Shown here: one piece after another, positions 42,062 to 52,400 of the stretch
How the letters are laid out: every line of letters starts with the position of its first letter
Position numbering within the stretch: position 1 is the stretch's first letter
Assembly: GCA_002279765.1 (NCBI GenBank)
Contig: NCCR01000034.1
Span: forward strand, 1-63,273
Source: Verrucomicrobia bacterium 12-59-8
GTDB taxonomy: Bacteria > Verrucomicrobiota > Verrucomicrobiae > Verrucomicrobiales > Verrucomicrobiaceae
Length of the DNA: 63,273 nucleotides
Direction: 5' to 3'
Made by a program: the position numbers and the translations under genes
The notes under the pieces: model-generated
Told to the model about the DNA's origin: nothing
Database searches by the model: none
Seen by the model: the letters and a program-made list of their open reading frames with translations, nothing else

Positions 42062-43435
42062 ATGAACCGCCGCCATTTCCTCCAGAAATCTCTCGCTGCT
42101 TCCGCTTCCATCTCCGCTCCCGCCATCCTCAGCGCACGGTCCCCAAACTCCATGTTTCAGGTGGCCTCGATTGGTGTCGGCGGGATGGGTGCCGTGACGA
42201 TGATGAGCGTGCTGCAGCACTCCAAAGTGCGGCTGGTGGGCATGTGCGATGTGGATGCGAAGACGCTCGAGCTTGCACGTGGCGGTAATGTGACTCGCAG
42301 GAAAGAACTTCAAGACCCCGATGCCGCCAAGCGGCTGGAAGGCGCGGCACCCTTTCGTGATTACCGCGAGATGCTGGCCAAACTGGGCGACAGCATTGAC
42401 GCGGTGACGATCGGCACGCCGGACCACATGCATGCGGCCATGGCAGTGACAGCGCTGCGGGCGAAGAAGCACGTCTATTTGCAGAAGCCGCTCACCCATC
42501 ACATCCACGAGGCGCGGATTCTCGGTGCCGAGGCCGCAAAGGCTGGAGTCACCACCCAGATGGGAACGCAGGGCCATTCCAGCGTCGAAACCTTACTCGC
42601 CGTCGATCTCATCAAAAGCGGTGCCATCGGCAAGGTGAAGGAAATCATCTGCTGGGAGAACAAGAAAGCGAATTGGTGGCCCAAAGTCACCGAACGCAAA
42701 GCGCAGGCCGATCCCGTGCCGGAGAATCTGGATTGGAATCTGTGGCTCGGCGTCGCCAATGAGGTGCCGTTTCTTGACGGTGCCTACCATCCCTCGATGT
42801 GGCGCTCCTGGGTGGATTTCGGCGTTGGTATGATGGGAGACATGGGCTGCCACTACTTCGATGTCGTCTTTGCCTGCCTCGGCCTTGCGGCACCCACCCG
42901 CGTGCGTTGCCTTGACGCCGGCAGCTCGGGCGATCTCTATGCGCAGAAGCGCCACCTTGAGCTCGAATTCCCCGGCACATCACTCACAGCGGGCGACAAG
43001 ATCAAAATGACATGGACCGACGGCGGCTATCCGTATGACGCCCGCGTCATCAAGCCCAGCGTACTCACCAAAGACACCCCGAGCGGCATCTTCTTCATTG
43101 GCGAAAACGGCAGCATCTTCAAACCGCACAGCCAGCGCCCGTGGCTGGTGCCTGAGGAAAAATTCACCGGCTTCGCTTATCCGAAGACACGCATCGCAAA
43201 TCACTACACCGACTGGGTGGATGCCTGCATGAAGGGCGAGAAAGCCGCCGCCGACCTGCCTACCTACGGCTGCCCCGTGACGGAGGCGGTGCTGCTCGGC
43301 GTCCTCGCCGAACGCAATCCCGGCGGGTGGATCGATTGGGACGCCGCTGCAGGCCAGGTGACGAACCAGCCTGAACTCAATGCCCAGCTCACGCGGAAAT
43401 ACCGCGATGGTTGGAGCGTTGCCGGACTCGGCTGA
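42062..43435 (+). CDS. Gfo/Idh/MocA-family oxidoreductase with Tat-like signal
   Basis: From the ATG at 42062 the product is 457 residues. It starts with NRRHFLQKSLAAS (twin-Arg-like signal), then a Rossmann nucleotide-binding part (IGVGGMGAVTMM and CDVDAKTLELA) and the signature YLQKPLTHHIHEA containing the catalytic Lys of the EKP-type motif. The C-terminal domain includes DMGCHYFDVV. Members oxidise or reduce sugars and inositol-like compounds using NAD(P). A longer upstream frame lacks the signal and was rejected. The gene is followed by a small zinc-ribbon protein gene after 102 nt. Confidence 0.88.
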   Translation: MNRRHFLQKSLAASASISAPAILSARSPNSMFQVASIGVGGMGAVTMMSVLQHSKVRLVGMCDVDAKTLELARGGNVTRRKELQDPDAAKRLEGAAPFRDYREMLAKLGDSIDAVTIGTPDHMHAAMAVTALRAKKHVYLQKPLTHHIHEARILGAEAAKAGVTTQMGTQGHSSVETLLAVDLIKSGAIGKVKEIICWENKKANWWPKVTERKAQADPVPENLDWNLWLGVANEVPFLDGAYHPSMWRSWVDFGVGMMGDMGCHYFDVVFACLGLAAPTRVRCLDAGSSGDLYAQKRHLELEFPGTSLTAGDKIKMTWTDGGYPYDARVIKPSVLTKDTPSGIFFIGENGSIFKPHSQRPWLVPEEKFTGFAYPKTRIANHYTDWVDACMKGEKAAADLPTYGCPVTEAVLLGVLAERNPGGWIDWDAAAGQVTNQPELNAQLTRKYRDGWSVAGLG

Positions 43436-43537
43436 GAGTGACTCGACATCCGCAAAGCAAGCACAAAAAACAATGTAAGTTGTTTATCAGCGACGTTGCA
43501 CTCGGCCAATGTCGTCGTAGCATCGTAGTGTTAATTA

Positions 43538-43774
43538 ATGAGCGCGCATGAGCACAAACCAGACTCACGTCTGAAGCAGGCCGAGAAGATCGCCACCCAT
43601 CCCGAGCAGTATAAAGTCTGCGAAGGCTGCGGATCCATCGTGGTCACCCGTGCCATCACCTGCCCGAGCTGCCATGCCTACCTCTTTGACGCCACTTCCG
43701 TGCGCGTGATCGCGCAGGCGAAGGAATTGGCTCTGCGTGCCGCCAATTCGGTGCTGGCCTCAGATTTGTCGTAA
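43538..43774 (+). CDS. Small zinc-ribbon protein
   Basis: The 78-residue product has two CxxC knuckles, CEGCG (Cys28, Cys31) and CPSCH (Cys43, Cys46), spaced like a zinc ribbon, with a helical C-terminal end (AQAKELALRAANSV). It probably binds nucleic acid or protein. It stands alone, 102 nt after the oxidoreductase and 7 nt before a convergent stop. No family name is certain. Confidence 0.75.
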   Translation: MSAHEHKPDSRLKQAEKIATHPEQYKVCEGCGSIVVTRAITCPSCHAYLFDATSVRVIAQAKELALRAANSVLASDLS

Positions 43775-43781
43775 ATCTGAC

Positions 43782-45032
43782 TCAGCGCGCGGGCATCGCG
43801 TTCGGCGTTTCACCACGCAGCAGTTTGCCCAGTATGCCCGTAAGCCAGAGGTAGTGATCGTTCGGCAGCTCAGGCTCGAACAGAAACCGGCTCTCCCCCA
43901 CAGGCGGATGCTGGTCGGTTTTGAAAATCGCGGTGCCCTCATCCAGTTCGTCAAACATGGCGACGTAGAACATCTGCGCCCCGGCCTGCTTGGCCACGAG
44001 TGCCTGTGACCACAGAAACTCACCACCGCGTCGTGGGATCGCGTCAAACTTCGCCTCCTGGTTGCGCGATTTGGAGAGATTGGTCCAGCTGAACCCAGGA
44101 AAGATGACTGGCAGGTAATCGGCCTTGTGCTCAGCACACCAGGCGATGTCGGGTTTCAGAAATTTCTCCCCACGATTCGCAGCGTCCTTGGGCGTGCCCA
44201 ACCTCCCGACTGCCCAAGGGCTGACAATGTCAGCACGTGCGATGAGTGCATGCAGCTGGGGATCTGGAATGCAGTCATGGTCCAGCGTCCGCCAGTAATA
44301 GGGCACACCCAGCATGATGGCACAGCCGCCGAATTCGGGATCATCCCGCAGAAAGGTGATCAGGCGTGACCATTCTTCGAGCATGGGCGCGCGGTCATTG
44401 AAACCAAGTCCCCATAGCGCGACGAGGGGTTTGCCGTGATGCTTAAAGTAGGCGGGACTCGTGCGGTCCAGGCGTTTTTCGGTGATGAGACGCTTCCAGT
44501 CGTCGATCACCAGCTGAATGCCGTCCTCCTTGATGCCGCTGAGGTCATACATCAGCGTCAGCCCGCGCCCTTTGGCCTTTGCCGCAGACTGACAGTGCGC
44601 GAGCACATGATCCATCGGCTCCCGGAAGCGTTTGTCACGGGTAGTCGTGGCGAAACGCTGCACAAAGGCACCGTCGATGCCGTACTCGCGCATCCATTTG
44701 AAATGAAGCTGCACGACCGCTGGAACAACTGAGCTGAAGACTTCCGCCGTGCGGCCATCAGCATGCCTGAACGGTGTTGCCACACGGGCCTCCTTTGGCA
44801 GTTCACTCACATCCGGCCACATCTCGATGTGCGAGTGCCCCGGCTCGAAGGTTTTCCCAGCGGCGTAATGATGCCAGCCATTGTTGCTGCCATCGCCCTC
44901 ACAGCGGAACCAGCCCTGATAGCCGCAGACGACTTTCCCGGTGAGCGTGCTGGTATCGACGTTCTGGGCGTGGGCACTAAAAACGAGGAGGGTAGGCAGA
45001 ACGAAAAACCGGAGCATCAGAGATGTTTTCAT
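43782..45032 (-). CDS. Exported glycoside-hydrolase-like protein (GH71/GH99-like)
   Basis: From the ATG at 45032 the product has a signal peptide (MKTSLMLRFFVLPTLLVFSAHA). The mature part opens with KVVCGYQGWFRCEGDGSNNGWHHY, a pattern found in the GH71/GH99-like family, and continues with a TIM-barrel-like sequence: DGAFVQRFATT, LTLMYDLSGI, LWGLGFNDRAP and VIFPGFSWTNL. The likely role is cleavage of alpha-linked mannan or glucan-type polysaccharide, but the catalytic pair cannot be assigned here. The gene is convergent with the zinc-ribbon gene. Confidence 0.75.
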   Translation of the reverse strand: MKTSLMLRFFVLPTLLVFSAHAQNVDTSTLTGKVVCGYQGWFRCEGDGSNNGWHHYAAGKTFEPGHSHIEMWPDVSELPKEARVATPFRHADGRTAEVFSSVVPAVVQLHFKWMREYGIDGAFVQRFATTTRDKRFREPMDHVLAHCQSAAKAKGRGLTLMYDLSGIKEDGIQLVIDDWKRLITEKRLDRTSPAYFKHHGKPLVALWGLGFNDRAPMLEEWSRLITFLRDDPEFGGCAIMLGVPYYWRTLDHDCIPDPQLHALIARADIVSPWAVGRLGTPKDAANRGEKFLKPDIAWCAEHKADYLPVIFPGFSWTNLSKSRNQEAKFDAIPRRGGEFLWSQALVAKQAGAQMFYVAMFDELDEGTAIFKTDQHPPVGESRFLFEPELPNDHYLWLTGILGKLLRGETPNAMPAR

Positions 45033-45050
45033 GGATGGCAGCAGGGCGTC

Positions 45051-45086
45051 AAGGCGTGATGTGGCTCGCATGAAAGGCCACGCCTT
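45051..45086. repeat. Inverted repeat upstream of divergent genes
   Basis: AAGGCGTG (45051-45058) pairs with CACGCCTT (45079-45086) around 20 nt. It sits in the 180 nt between the divergent GH71/99-like gene and the RidA gene and could be a regulator site; no regulator is known. Confidence 0.45.
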
Positions 45087-45212
45087 TGTGAGCCCGACTC
45101 AATGCTGATGCGGCAGATCAGTGGTGTGGTGAAGACATGACGGCTGTGATTGCAACTGTTTGCCAGTTTTCGTTTTCCTATTCGTATTTTGCGTTCACTT
45201 CTCACCTCCATC

Positions 45213-45653
45213 ATGACACCCCAGCAAAAAGCAGAATCCCTCGGTCTCGTTTTTACCAAGCAACCACCCGCCTACCTGAACCTCTGCATCCGCAGCGGCA
45301 ATCAGCTCCTCACCTCCGGCCATGTGAGCGATCTCAAGGGCAAGCTGGGCGCCGGCGTCTCGACCGAAGACGGCTACAAGGCCGCCAAAAACTGCGCCGA
45401 AAAGGTGCTGCGCTCAGTGTGGGACACCCACGGCACGCTGGACGGCCTCAAAGTCCTCAAGGTGCTCGGCTGTGTGAACTCCACGCTGGAATACACCGAC
45501 CAGCACCTCGTCATCAACGGCTGCTCTGACCTGCTGCACGAAATCTTCGGCAAGGAAGGCGACGGCTACCACGCCCGCAGCGCCCTGGGCTTTGTGCAAC
45601 TCCCCACCGGTGCTGCCGTCGAGGTCGAGGCGATCTTTGAGATCAAAGCCTGA
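45213..45653 (+). CDS. RidA-family protein
   Basis: The 146-residue product is from the YjgF/RidA family, with the chorismate-mutase-like trimer fold: GNQLLTSGHVSD, LKVLKVLGCVNSTLEY, and HARSALGFVQLPTGAAVEVEAIFEI. The last segment carries the Arg of the active-site cleft. RidA deaminates reactive enamines and imines from PLP enzymes; the longer loops here fit a subfamily of lesser known activity. The ATG at 45213 follows a pyrimidine-rich leader. A perfect hairpin overlaps its stop. Confidence 0.85.
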   Translation: MTPQQKAESLGLVFTKQPPAYLNLCIRSGNQLLTSGHVSDLKGKLGAGVSTEDGYKAAKNCAEKVLRSVWDTHGTLDGLKVLKVLGCVNSTLEYTDQHLVINGCSDLLHEIFGKEGDGYHARSALGFVQLPTGAAVEVEAIFEIKA

Positions 45654-45667
45654 CCCCGACGGGGTCA
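45651..45667. repeat. Perfect hairpin over the RidA stop codon
   Basis: TGACCCC (45651-45657), loop GAC, GGGGTCA (45661-45667). It begins with the stop codon of the RidA gene. No T-run follows, so it is not a classic terminator; it may protect the mRNA end or slow the ribosome. Confidence 0.7.
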
Positions 45668-45721
45668 AAGCGCCTCCGGGTTGTCTTTTGGCCGGGCATG
45701 GGTATCCTCCCCACCCCTCCA

Positions 45722-47080
45722 ATGCCACGCGTCCACATCAAAACCTACGGCTGCCAGATGAACGAGCGCGACACCGAACAGGTGTCGCAGATGTTTGTCG
45801 AGCGCGGCTATACCATGACGGCGCGTGATGAGGACGCGGACGTGGTGCTGATCAACACCTGCTCCGTGCGCGATCAGGCGGAGCAGAAAGCCCTCGGAAA
45901 GATGGGCATGGTGCGCCGCCGCCGCACGCCGCTGGTCACGGGGTTCATGGGCTGCATGGCGCAGAGCCGTGGCAGTGAACTGGTGGGCAAGGCAAACGTG
46001 GATCTGGTCGTCGGCACGCAGAAGTATCATCGCGTGGTCGATTACGTGGACGAGATCATCCGCGCCAAAGAGGCGAAGCAGATGGACGATGAGCGCTTTT
46101 CCATCGTCGATGTCGAGGAGGAAGCCGCCTCGCAAAACACGATCCGTGACCACACGCTCAAGGAAAAGCAGGCCAGCGCCTTTGTGAGCATCATGCAGGG
46201 CTGCAACATGAAGTGTACCTTCTGCATCGTGCCCTACACACGCGGTGGCGAGCGCGGCAGACCCATCGCAGACATTGTTGAAGAAGTGAAACGCCTCGCT
46301 GATCGCGGTGTGAAGGAAGTCACCTTGCTGGGGCAGATTGTGAATCTCTACGGCAGGCATGAATTCCCAGCGGTTGACGGCAAGAGCCCCTTTGTGCAAC
46401 TCCTTGAGGCAGTGCATGAGGTGCCCGGCATCAAGCGCATCCGCTTCACCAGCCCGCATCCGATCGGCTACAAGAAGGACCTCATCGATGCCTTCACCTA
46501 CCTGCCAAAGCTCGCCGAGCACGTGCATCTGCCCGTGCAAAGCGGCAGCGATGCCATTTTGAAGCGCATGCACCGGCCTTACACAGCGGCCAAGTTTACG
46601 GAACTCGTCGAGCGCATCCGCACGGCGCGCCCAGACATCGCGGTGACTACGGATGTGATCGTGGGCTTCCCCGGCGAGACCGAAGAGAACTACCTGGAGA
46701 CGCGGCAGATGTTTGAAACCATCGGTTTCGACAACGCCTTCGTGTTTCGTTATTCCAAACGCCGTGGCACGCCTGCGGCAGAAATGGAAGAAGCCATTCA
46801 GGTGCCTGAACGCGTCAAGGAAGAGCGAAATCAGGATTTGCTCTCACTGGTGAACCGCATCGCATTGCCGATGTATGATGCACTCGTTGGCAAAGAGGTC
46901 GAAATCCTCTGCGAAGGACCGAGCAAGACTAACGATCAGCGCCTCACCGGTCGCACGGGCTCAAACCGCATCGTGGTCTTCGACGGCAATCCCGAACGTC
47001 ACACAGGCGAGATCTTCAAAGTGCGCATCGCCGAGGCGGGCCACTTCACCTTGTTTGGCGATCCCGTGCTGCATGCATGA
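45722..47080 (+). CDS. miaB: tRNA-2-methylthio-N6-isopentenyladenosine synthase MiaB
   Basis: From the ATG at 45722 the product is 452 residues. It has the UPF0004 N-domain with cysteines in KTYGCQMNERD, NTCSVRDQAEQK and GCMAQS, then the radical-SAM motif CNMKCTFCIVPYTRGGERGRP, and a C-terminal TRAM-like domain. It adds a methylthio group to A37 of tRNAs that read UNN codons and is an iron-sulfur enzyme. A longer frame adds eight residues without support. The GNAT gene starts at its stop (ATGA overlap at 47077). Confidence 0.93.
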   Translation: MPRVHIKTYGCQMNERDTEQVSQMFVERGYTMTARDEDADVVLINTCSVRDQAEQKALGKMGMVRRRRTPLVTGFMGCMAQSRGSELVGKANVDLVVGTQKYHRVVDYVDEIIRAKEAKQMDDERFSIVDVEEEAASQNTIRDHTLKEKQASAFVSIMQGCNMKCTFCIVPYTRGGERGRPIADIVEEVKRLADRGVKEVTLLGQIVNLYGRHEFPAVDGKSPFVQLLEAVHEVPGIKRIRFTSPHPIGYKKDLIDAFTYLPKLAEHVHLPVQSGSDAILKRMHRPYTAAKFTELVERIRTARPDIAVTTDVIVGFPGETEENYLETRQMFETIGFDNAFVFRYSKRRGTPAAEMEEAIQVPERVKEERNQDLLSLVNRIALPMYDALVGKEVEILCEGPSKTNDQRLTGRTGSNRIVVFDGNPERHTGEIFKVRIAEAGHFTLFGDPVLHA

Positions 47081-47619
47081 GCGCGGCGCCGCAAATCGAG
47101 CTACGTCCGCTCGCGCGCGAGCACGCGGCGGCGTTTTGCCAGTTGGTCATTGCGCTGGCGGAATTTGAGAAGCTCACACCACCCGATGCAGCCGCGCAGG
47201 CACGCTTGGTGGAAGATGCCCTGGGTGAGAAGCCACGCATCGAAGTCTGGCTGGCCTTTGTTGACGAGGACAATTCGCCCTCCGGCTACATGATCCTCGT
47301 GGAGACCTATTCGAGTTTCCTTGCACTGCCGACCCTCTATCTCGAAGACTTGTTTGTCCTGCCGGAGCGGCGCAAAGGCGGTGTGGGCGGTGCCTTGCTC
47401 AAAAAGGTGGTGAGCCTCGCTCATAAACGAGGCTGCGGCCGGGTGGAATGGACAGCGCTCGACTGGAATGTAAACGCTCAGCAGGTGTATGAGCAGCGCA
47501 TCGGTGCTAAACGAATGAGCGAGTGGCTGCTCTACCGCATGACGCGCGAAGACATGCAGCGGCTGCTGGACGCCGAAACGCCTCAGAAGGACATCGTCGG
47601 CACGTCGATCAGCGAATAG
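47077..47619 (+). CDS. GNAT-family N-acetyltransferase
   Basis: The 180-residue product has the GNAT fold: RPLAREHAAAFCQLV at the N-terminus, a motif A strand-loop-helix with LYLEDLFVLPERRKGGVGGALL (acetyl-CoA pyrophosphate loop), and motif B WTALDWNVNAQQVYEQ with LGA-like ending. It is similar to diamine/polyamine acetyltransferases. It is translationally coupled to miaB and its last 37 nt overlap the convergent cyclase gene. Substrate unknown. Confidence 0.88.
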   Translation: MSAAPQIELRPLAREHAAAFCQLVIALAEFEKLTPPDAAAQARLVEDALGEKPRIEVWLAFVDEDNSPSGYMILVETYSSFLALPTLYLEDLFVLPERRKGGVGGALLKKVVSLAHKRGCGRVEWTALDWNVNAQQVYEQRIGAKRMSEWLLYRMTREDMQRLLDAETPQKDIVGTSISE

Positions 47620-48509
47620 ACCTCGACAGGATCAGGCTGGCCCTTCACCGGATGGATGCCGGCGTTTTGGTAGAGCTGAAGACCTTCCGCCCAGCCATTG
47701 AGAAACGGCGCACCGGCCAGCACCGGCACCTGCAGCTTGCGCGTCAGGCTCTCAATACGGAAGGTCACGTTCACCGCTTCGCCCACGGCGGTGTTCACCC
47801 CGCGTCCCATGGCACCCAGGGCAACATCACCGATGTTCAGGCCGATGTGGCAATGAACTTCCAGGTTCATATTTTCCTTCAGCCATTTGCGCTTGGGGGA
47901 TTCGCTGGAATCAGGGCTGCTGAGAATCTTGGCTGCCTCGGTGGCCTTGATGCGGGAGGAGATGTCATCTCCGGGCCAGTAGGCAAAGACACCGTCACCG
48001 ATGAATTTATCGATGATGGCATCACGGGTTTTCAGAACTTTTTCGCACTGTGCGTACCATTCACGAAGCATGGCGGCCACTTCCTCGGCGCTGAGCTGGG
48101 AGGAGATGGTGGTGAAATTGCGCAGATCGCCAACGAGCAAGGTCGCACGCACCGTTTTGACCGGCAGCGCGATGGTATGGAGCGACTGCGTGCTGACGTT
48201 GCTGGTCTCGCTCGGCGGGCGTTCTTCGTCCTGGCTGTCAAAAATAAAGGTGCTGGTGCCAAACTGCACGCGGTCACCATGCCGCAGCGCCCGTGCCGTG
48301 GTCACGGCCACATCGTTGACGAAGCTGCCGTTGGCGCTGCCCAGATCGGAAACCCAGAAAAGCTGCCCGTCACGCCGGATCGTGGCATGCTGGCGCGACA
48401 CACCACCGTCCACCAGCCGGATGCTGGCATCCGGGCTGCGTCCGACCAGATTGAAGTCCTCGAGAGTGATCTCGAGTTCTTTCTCCAGTGATTTGAGTGT
48501 GGCGCCCAT
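47583..48509 (-). CDS. FHA domain-class III adenylate cyclase fusion
   Basis: From the ATG at 48509 the product is 308 residues: an FHA domain (about 1-95; LVGRSPDASIRL, SRQHATIRRDG, LGSANGSFVND) fused to a class III nucleotide cyclase domain (about 125-290). Metal-binding acidic residues are visible in TLLVGDLRNFTT and in DKFIGDGVFAYW, and a NTAVGEAVNVTFRIE segment follows. It would make cAMP or cGMP when its FHA part binds a phosphothreonine partner. The neighbouring genes do not suggest that partner. Confidence 0.85.
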   Translation of the reverse strand: MGATLKSLEKELEITLEDFNLVGRSPDASIRLVDGGVSRQHATIRRDGQLFWVSDLGSANGSFVNDVAVTTARALRHGDRVQFGTSTFIFDSQDEERPPSETSNVSTQSLHTIALPVKTVRATLLVGDLRNFTTISSQLSAEEVAAMLREWYAQCEKVLKTRDAIIDKFIGDGVFAYWPGDDISSRIKATEAAKILSSPDSSESPKRKWLKENMNLEVHCHIGLNIGDVALGAMGRGVNTAVGEAVNVTFRIESLTRKLQVPVLAGAPFLNGWAEGLQLYQNAGIHPVKGQPDPVEVYSLIDVPTMSF

Positions 48510-48708
48510 GTGGGTAGTTAAAGGAATGCTCTTTTGAAGCAATTTACAGACCGTAAGTCAAGCGCGGTCATCTTCCTGCTACAAGGTTTTTCGCAGGTTC
48601 TTTCGAAAGCATCGGTTCATCTTGAAAATCAACTCCTAAATTCTGCTGGGATAATGGCTGGGCGTGACGATATATTTGCCATTGTCACGGGCATCTCCAC
48701 CATGCGTC
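48510..48708. other. Intergenic region, divergent
   Basis: About 200 nt between the leftward FHA-cyclase gene and the rightward exported protein at 48709. I see no terminator, tRNA or convincing small gene. The short frames here lack start contexts. It must hold both promoters. Confidence 0.5.
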
Positions 48709-49437
48709 ATGATGCTTCAGTTTTTTTTCAGACGAGTCTCTGGGAGCGCTTTTTTTCCGGCGTTTTTGGCATTCGCCGGGCTGGTTCATGCCCATGTGGT
48801 GCCTGATATGACTGTCGAGGCGGATTTCAGCTCCGCAGGCGGATACTCACTGCGCATCAATGTCGATCCTCGCACCTTTCTGGCCGCCGATCCCACCGCG
48901 CTGCCGCCGGTTCCTGCCTCGTGGTACCGGGACCAGACGCCCGAGCAAATCGCCGCGACCCATGAAAAAGCGCAGCAATACCTCGCCAGTTCGCTGGGGG
49001 TACTTTTCAACGGTCAAAAAACCTCGCTGCCTGCCTGCAAATTTCAGGCCATTGACGGTACCGACAACTCGCCGCTGAAAGCCGATACTCAGGAGGTGCA
49101 TCTGCTCGCCACAGCCGGCGGCAAGCTGCCAGTGGCTGCCACCACCTTTCAGATCGATTTTGCCAAAGATGCCAATACCAGTCTGATCCTGCTGCATTCT
49201 CAGGCGGGAATGACCGAACTTCGTCCCCAAGTCGTCTTCCCAGGAGAGACCAGCCGTCCGTTTCATCTCCAAGTGATCACTGCGGCAGCGCCAGCGGTCT
49301 CTCCGCCATCCAAGACCAATGAGATCTACCTTATCGTCGCTGTATCCGTGGCGTGCATTGTGATCATCACTGGCTGGTTGCTGCTCAGCCACTACCGCCA
49401 CCACCACCGCGCCCATCGCAAACCGGGTGCCAGATAA
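48709..49437 (+). CDS. Membrane-anchored exported protein, unknown function
   Basis: From the ATG at 48709 the product has a signal-like leader (FFPAFLAFAGLVHA), then a soluble part beginning HVVPDMTVEADFSSAGGYSLRINVDPRTF, and a C-terminal membrane helix (about 210-232, IYLIVAVSVACIVIITGWLLL) followed by a short basic tail rich in His and Arg (HYRHHHRAHRKPGAR). So it faces the periplasm. No family was recognised. The next gene is dnaE, 60 nt downstream. Earlier ATGs are possible; the chosen one gives the best signal. Confidence 0.6.
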   Translation: MMLQFFFRRVSGSAFFPAFLAFAGLVHAHVVPDMTVEADFSSAGGYSLRINVDPRTFLAADPTALPPVPASWYRDQTPEQIAATHEKAQQYLASSLGVLFNGQKTSLPACKFQAIDGTDNSPLKADTQEVHLLATAGGKLPVAATTFQIDFAKDANTSLILLHSQAGMTELRPQVVFPGETSRPFHLQVITAAAPAVSPPSKTNEIYLIVAVSVACIVIITGWLLLSHYRHHHRAHRKPGAR

Positions 49438-49497
49438 ATGTGAACAACTCGCACTTGTTCACCCCTTCCAGGCAGGGTTAATCCTGTCCCCCGCCGC

Positions 49498-52400
49498 ATG
49501 CCAGATTCCTTCGTCCATCTCCATCTTCACACCGAATACTCGCTGCTAGACGGCGCTGTGCGCATTGATGCGCTCATGAAACGCGTGAAGGAGCTGGAGA
49601 TGCCTGCCGTGGCGATGACTGACCATGGCAACCTCTACGGTGCCATTGACTTTTACATGGCCGCAAAAAAGGCCAAGGTGAAGAGCATCATCGGTTGCGA
49701 GGCCTACTTGGCTCCCGGCTCCATGATGGATAAAAACGAAGTGCCGGGCCGCAAGCGCTCCTCGCATCTCACGCTGCTGGCCGCCAGCAACGAAGGCTTC
49801 GAAAATCTTTCCAAGCTGATCACCAAGGGGCACCTCGACGGCCAGTGGTACAAGCCCCGCGTGGACAAAGACGCCCTGCGCGAGCACGCGAAGGGACTCA
49901 TCTGCCTCAGCGGCTGCACCAACGGCGAAATCAACGAACTCCTCCTCTCCGACCGCAAGGATGAGGCCGAGAAAAGCCTGCTGGAATTCCGCGACATCTT
50001 TGGTCCCGAAAACTTCTACCTCGAAATCCAGGACCACAACATGGAGGCCCAGCGCAAAAGCGCCCGGCAAATGATCGAGTGGGGCAAACAGTATGACCTG
50101 AAGACGGTCGCCACCAACGACGTCCATTTCCTCAACCGCAGCGATCACGAGTCCCACGACATCATGATCTGCATCGGCACCGGCGCCAGCATCTACGATC
50201 AGAACCGCATGACCTACTCCCCGGAGGTCTATTTCAAGACCGCCGAGGAAATGCGCGCCCTCTTTTCCGAGGTGCCTGAAGCCTGCGATGCCACGCTCGA
50301 AATCGCCGAACGCTGCGATCTGAAGATCCACCTCGATTCCACCAGCATCGAGCGCTACCCGCAGTACCCGATGTCAGACGGAGGGGATCGCAATGAATAC
50401 CTGCGCAGGCTGACCCTGGATGGCCTCGAACTCCGTTATGGCCGCGACCGCGCACTCAATGACGAGGTGCTGCATGAGCGCATGGAGGTGGAGCTCGCCC
50501 TGCTGAAAGAGAAGAACTTCACCAGTTACTTCCTCATCGTCTGGGACTTCATCAATTGGGCCCGCGAGCACGACATCCCGGTCGGCCCCGGTCGTGGTTC
50601 TGCCGCAGGATCACTCGTCGCCTACTGCCTCGGCATCACCGACATCGATCCCCTCCGCTTCGAACTCGTGTTCGAACGATTTCTCAATCCCGAGCGTGTC
50701 AGCCCTCCCGATATCGACATCGACTTCTGCCAGACACGCAGGCCCGAGGTCATCCAGTACGTCCGCGAAAAATACGGCGACCTCAGCGTCTGCCATATCA
50801 TCACCTTCGGCACCATGGGGGCCAAATCGGTCATCCGCGACGTCGGTCGCGTGATGGGCTGGAGCTACGGCGACAGCGACGCGCTGTCGAAGATGATTCC
50901 GAACGAGCTAAACATCGACCTGGAGGAGTCGGTGAAGAAAAATCCCGATCTCGCCGCGAAACTCGAGTCCGACGGCAATGCGCAGGAACTCTGGCGGCAT
51001 GCCACCTTCCTCGAAGGCCTCACTCGCGGCACAGGCGTTCACGCTGCCGGTGTCGTCATCGGTGATCGCCGGCTCGACAACTTCATCGCCCTCACGCGGG
51101 ACAAGGAAGACGCCATCCTCTCGCAGTATGCGATGAAGCCGCTCACCGAGCTGGGCATGCTTAAGATGGACTTCCTCGGTCTCAAAACGCTGACGGTGAT
51201 CCACGAAGCCGAGTTCTGGATTCACAAGCGCGTCCCCGGCTTCAAAGTAGCCGATGCGCCCCTCGAGGACACCAAGACCTTTGATCTCATCAAGCGCGGC
51301 GAAACGGTCGCCGTCTTCCAGATGGAATCTGGCGGCATGGTCAACACCTGCAAGCAGCTCGGCCCCGACACCATCGAGGAAATCATCGCTATTCTGGCGC
51401 TGTATCGTCCCGGCCCGATGCAGTTCATTCCCGACTACATCAAACGCAAAAAGGGCGAGGAGCAGGTGGACTACCCGCATCCGCTGCTGGAGAAGATCTC
51501 CAAGGAAACCTACGGCATTCTGGTCTATCAGGAGCAGGTCATGCAGGCGGCGAATTTGCTCGCCGGCTTCTCCCTCGGACAAGCCGACTTGCTCCGCCGA
51601 GCAATGGGTAAAAAAGACGCCGCCGAGATGGCCCGCCAGCGTCTCATCTTCGTGGAAGGCTGCCTCAAGACGAACGACATCCAGGCCAAGCTCGCGAACT
51701 CCATCTTCGACTTGCTCGAAAAATTCGCGCAATACGGCTTCAACAAGTCGCACTCTGCCGCCTACGGAATCGTGACGTATCGCACCGCCTACCTGAAGGC
51801 GAACTTTCCCGTCGAGTTCATGGCGGCGGTGCTCAGCTTTGAAATCAGCAATCCTGACAAAATCGCCAACTTCGTCAGCGAGTGCTTCGAAATGGGCATC
51901 AAAGTGCTGCCGCCTGACGTCAACAAATCCTCCCTCAAGTTTGCCCCTGAACGCTTCGAGACGGAACAAGAAGTGCCGAACGCCATCCGCTACGGACTCA
52001 GCGCCATCAAAAACGTCGGTGAAGGTGCTATGGAGGCGGCCATCGCCGAGCGTGAGAAAAACGGCATCTTCACCAGCCTCGAAGATTTCGCCGCACGCCT
52101 CGACAACCGCGCAGTGAACAAAAAGCTCATGGAGTCCCTCGTCAAAGCGGGGGCCTTTGACTACACCAAAGAACCGCGCGCCGTGATGTTCGCCAAGCTC
52201 GAGCAGGTGCTCGCATCTGCTGCATCAATGCAGAAGGACAAAAAAGCGGGCCAGGGCGGCCTCTTTGATGACTTCGATCTCGCACAGCCCAGATCCAAGA
52301 AGAACGAAGCTGCAGCACCCTCCATCGTATGGACTACGGATGAGGTTCTCGCCTTTGAAAAAGAACTGCTCGGCTTCTACGTCAGTGGTCATCCGCTGGA

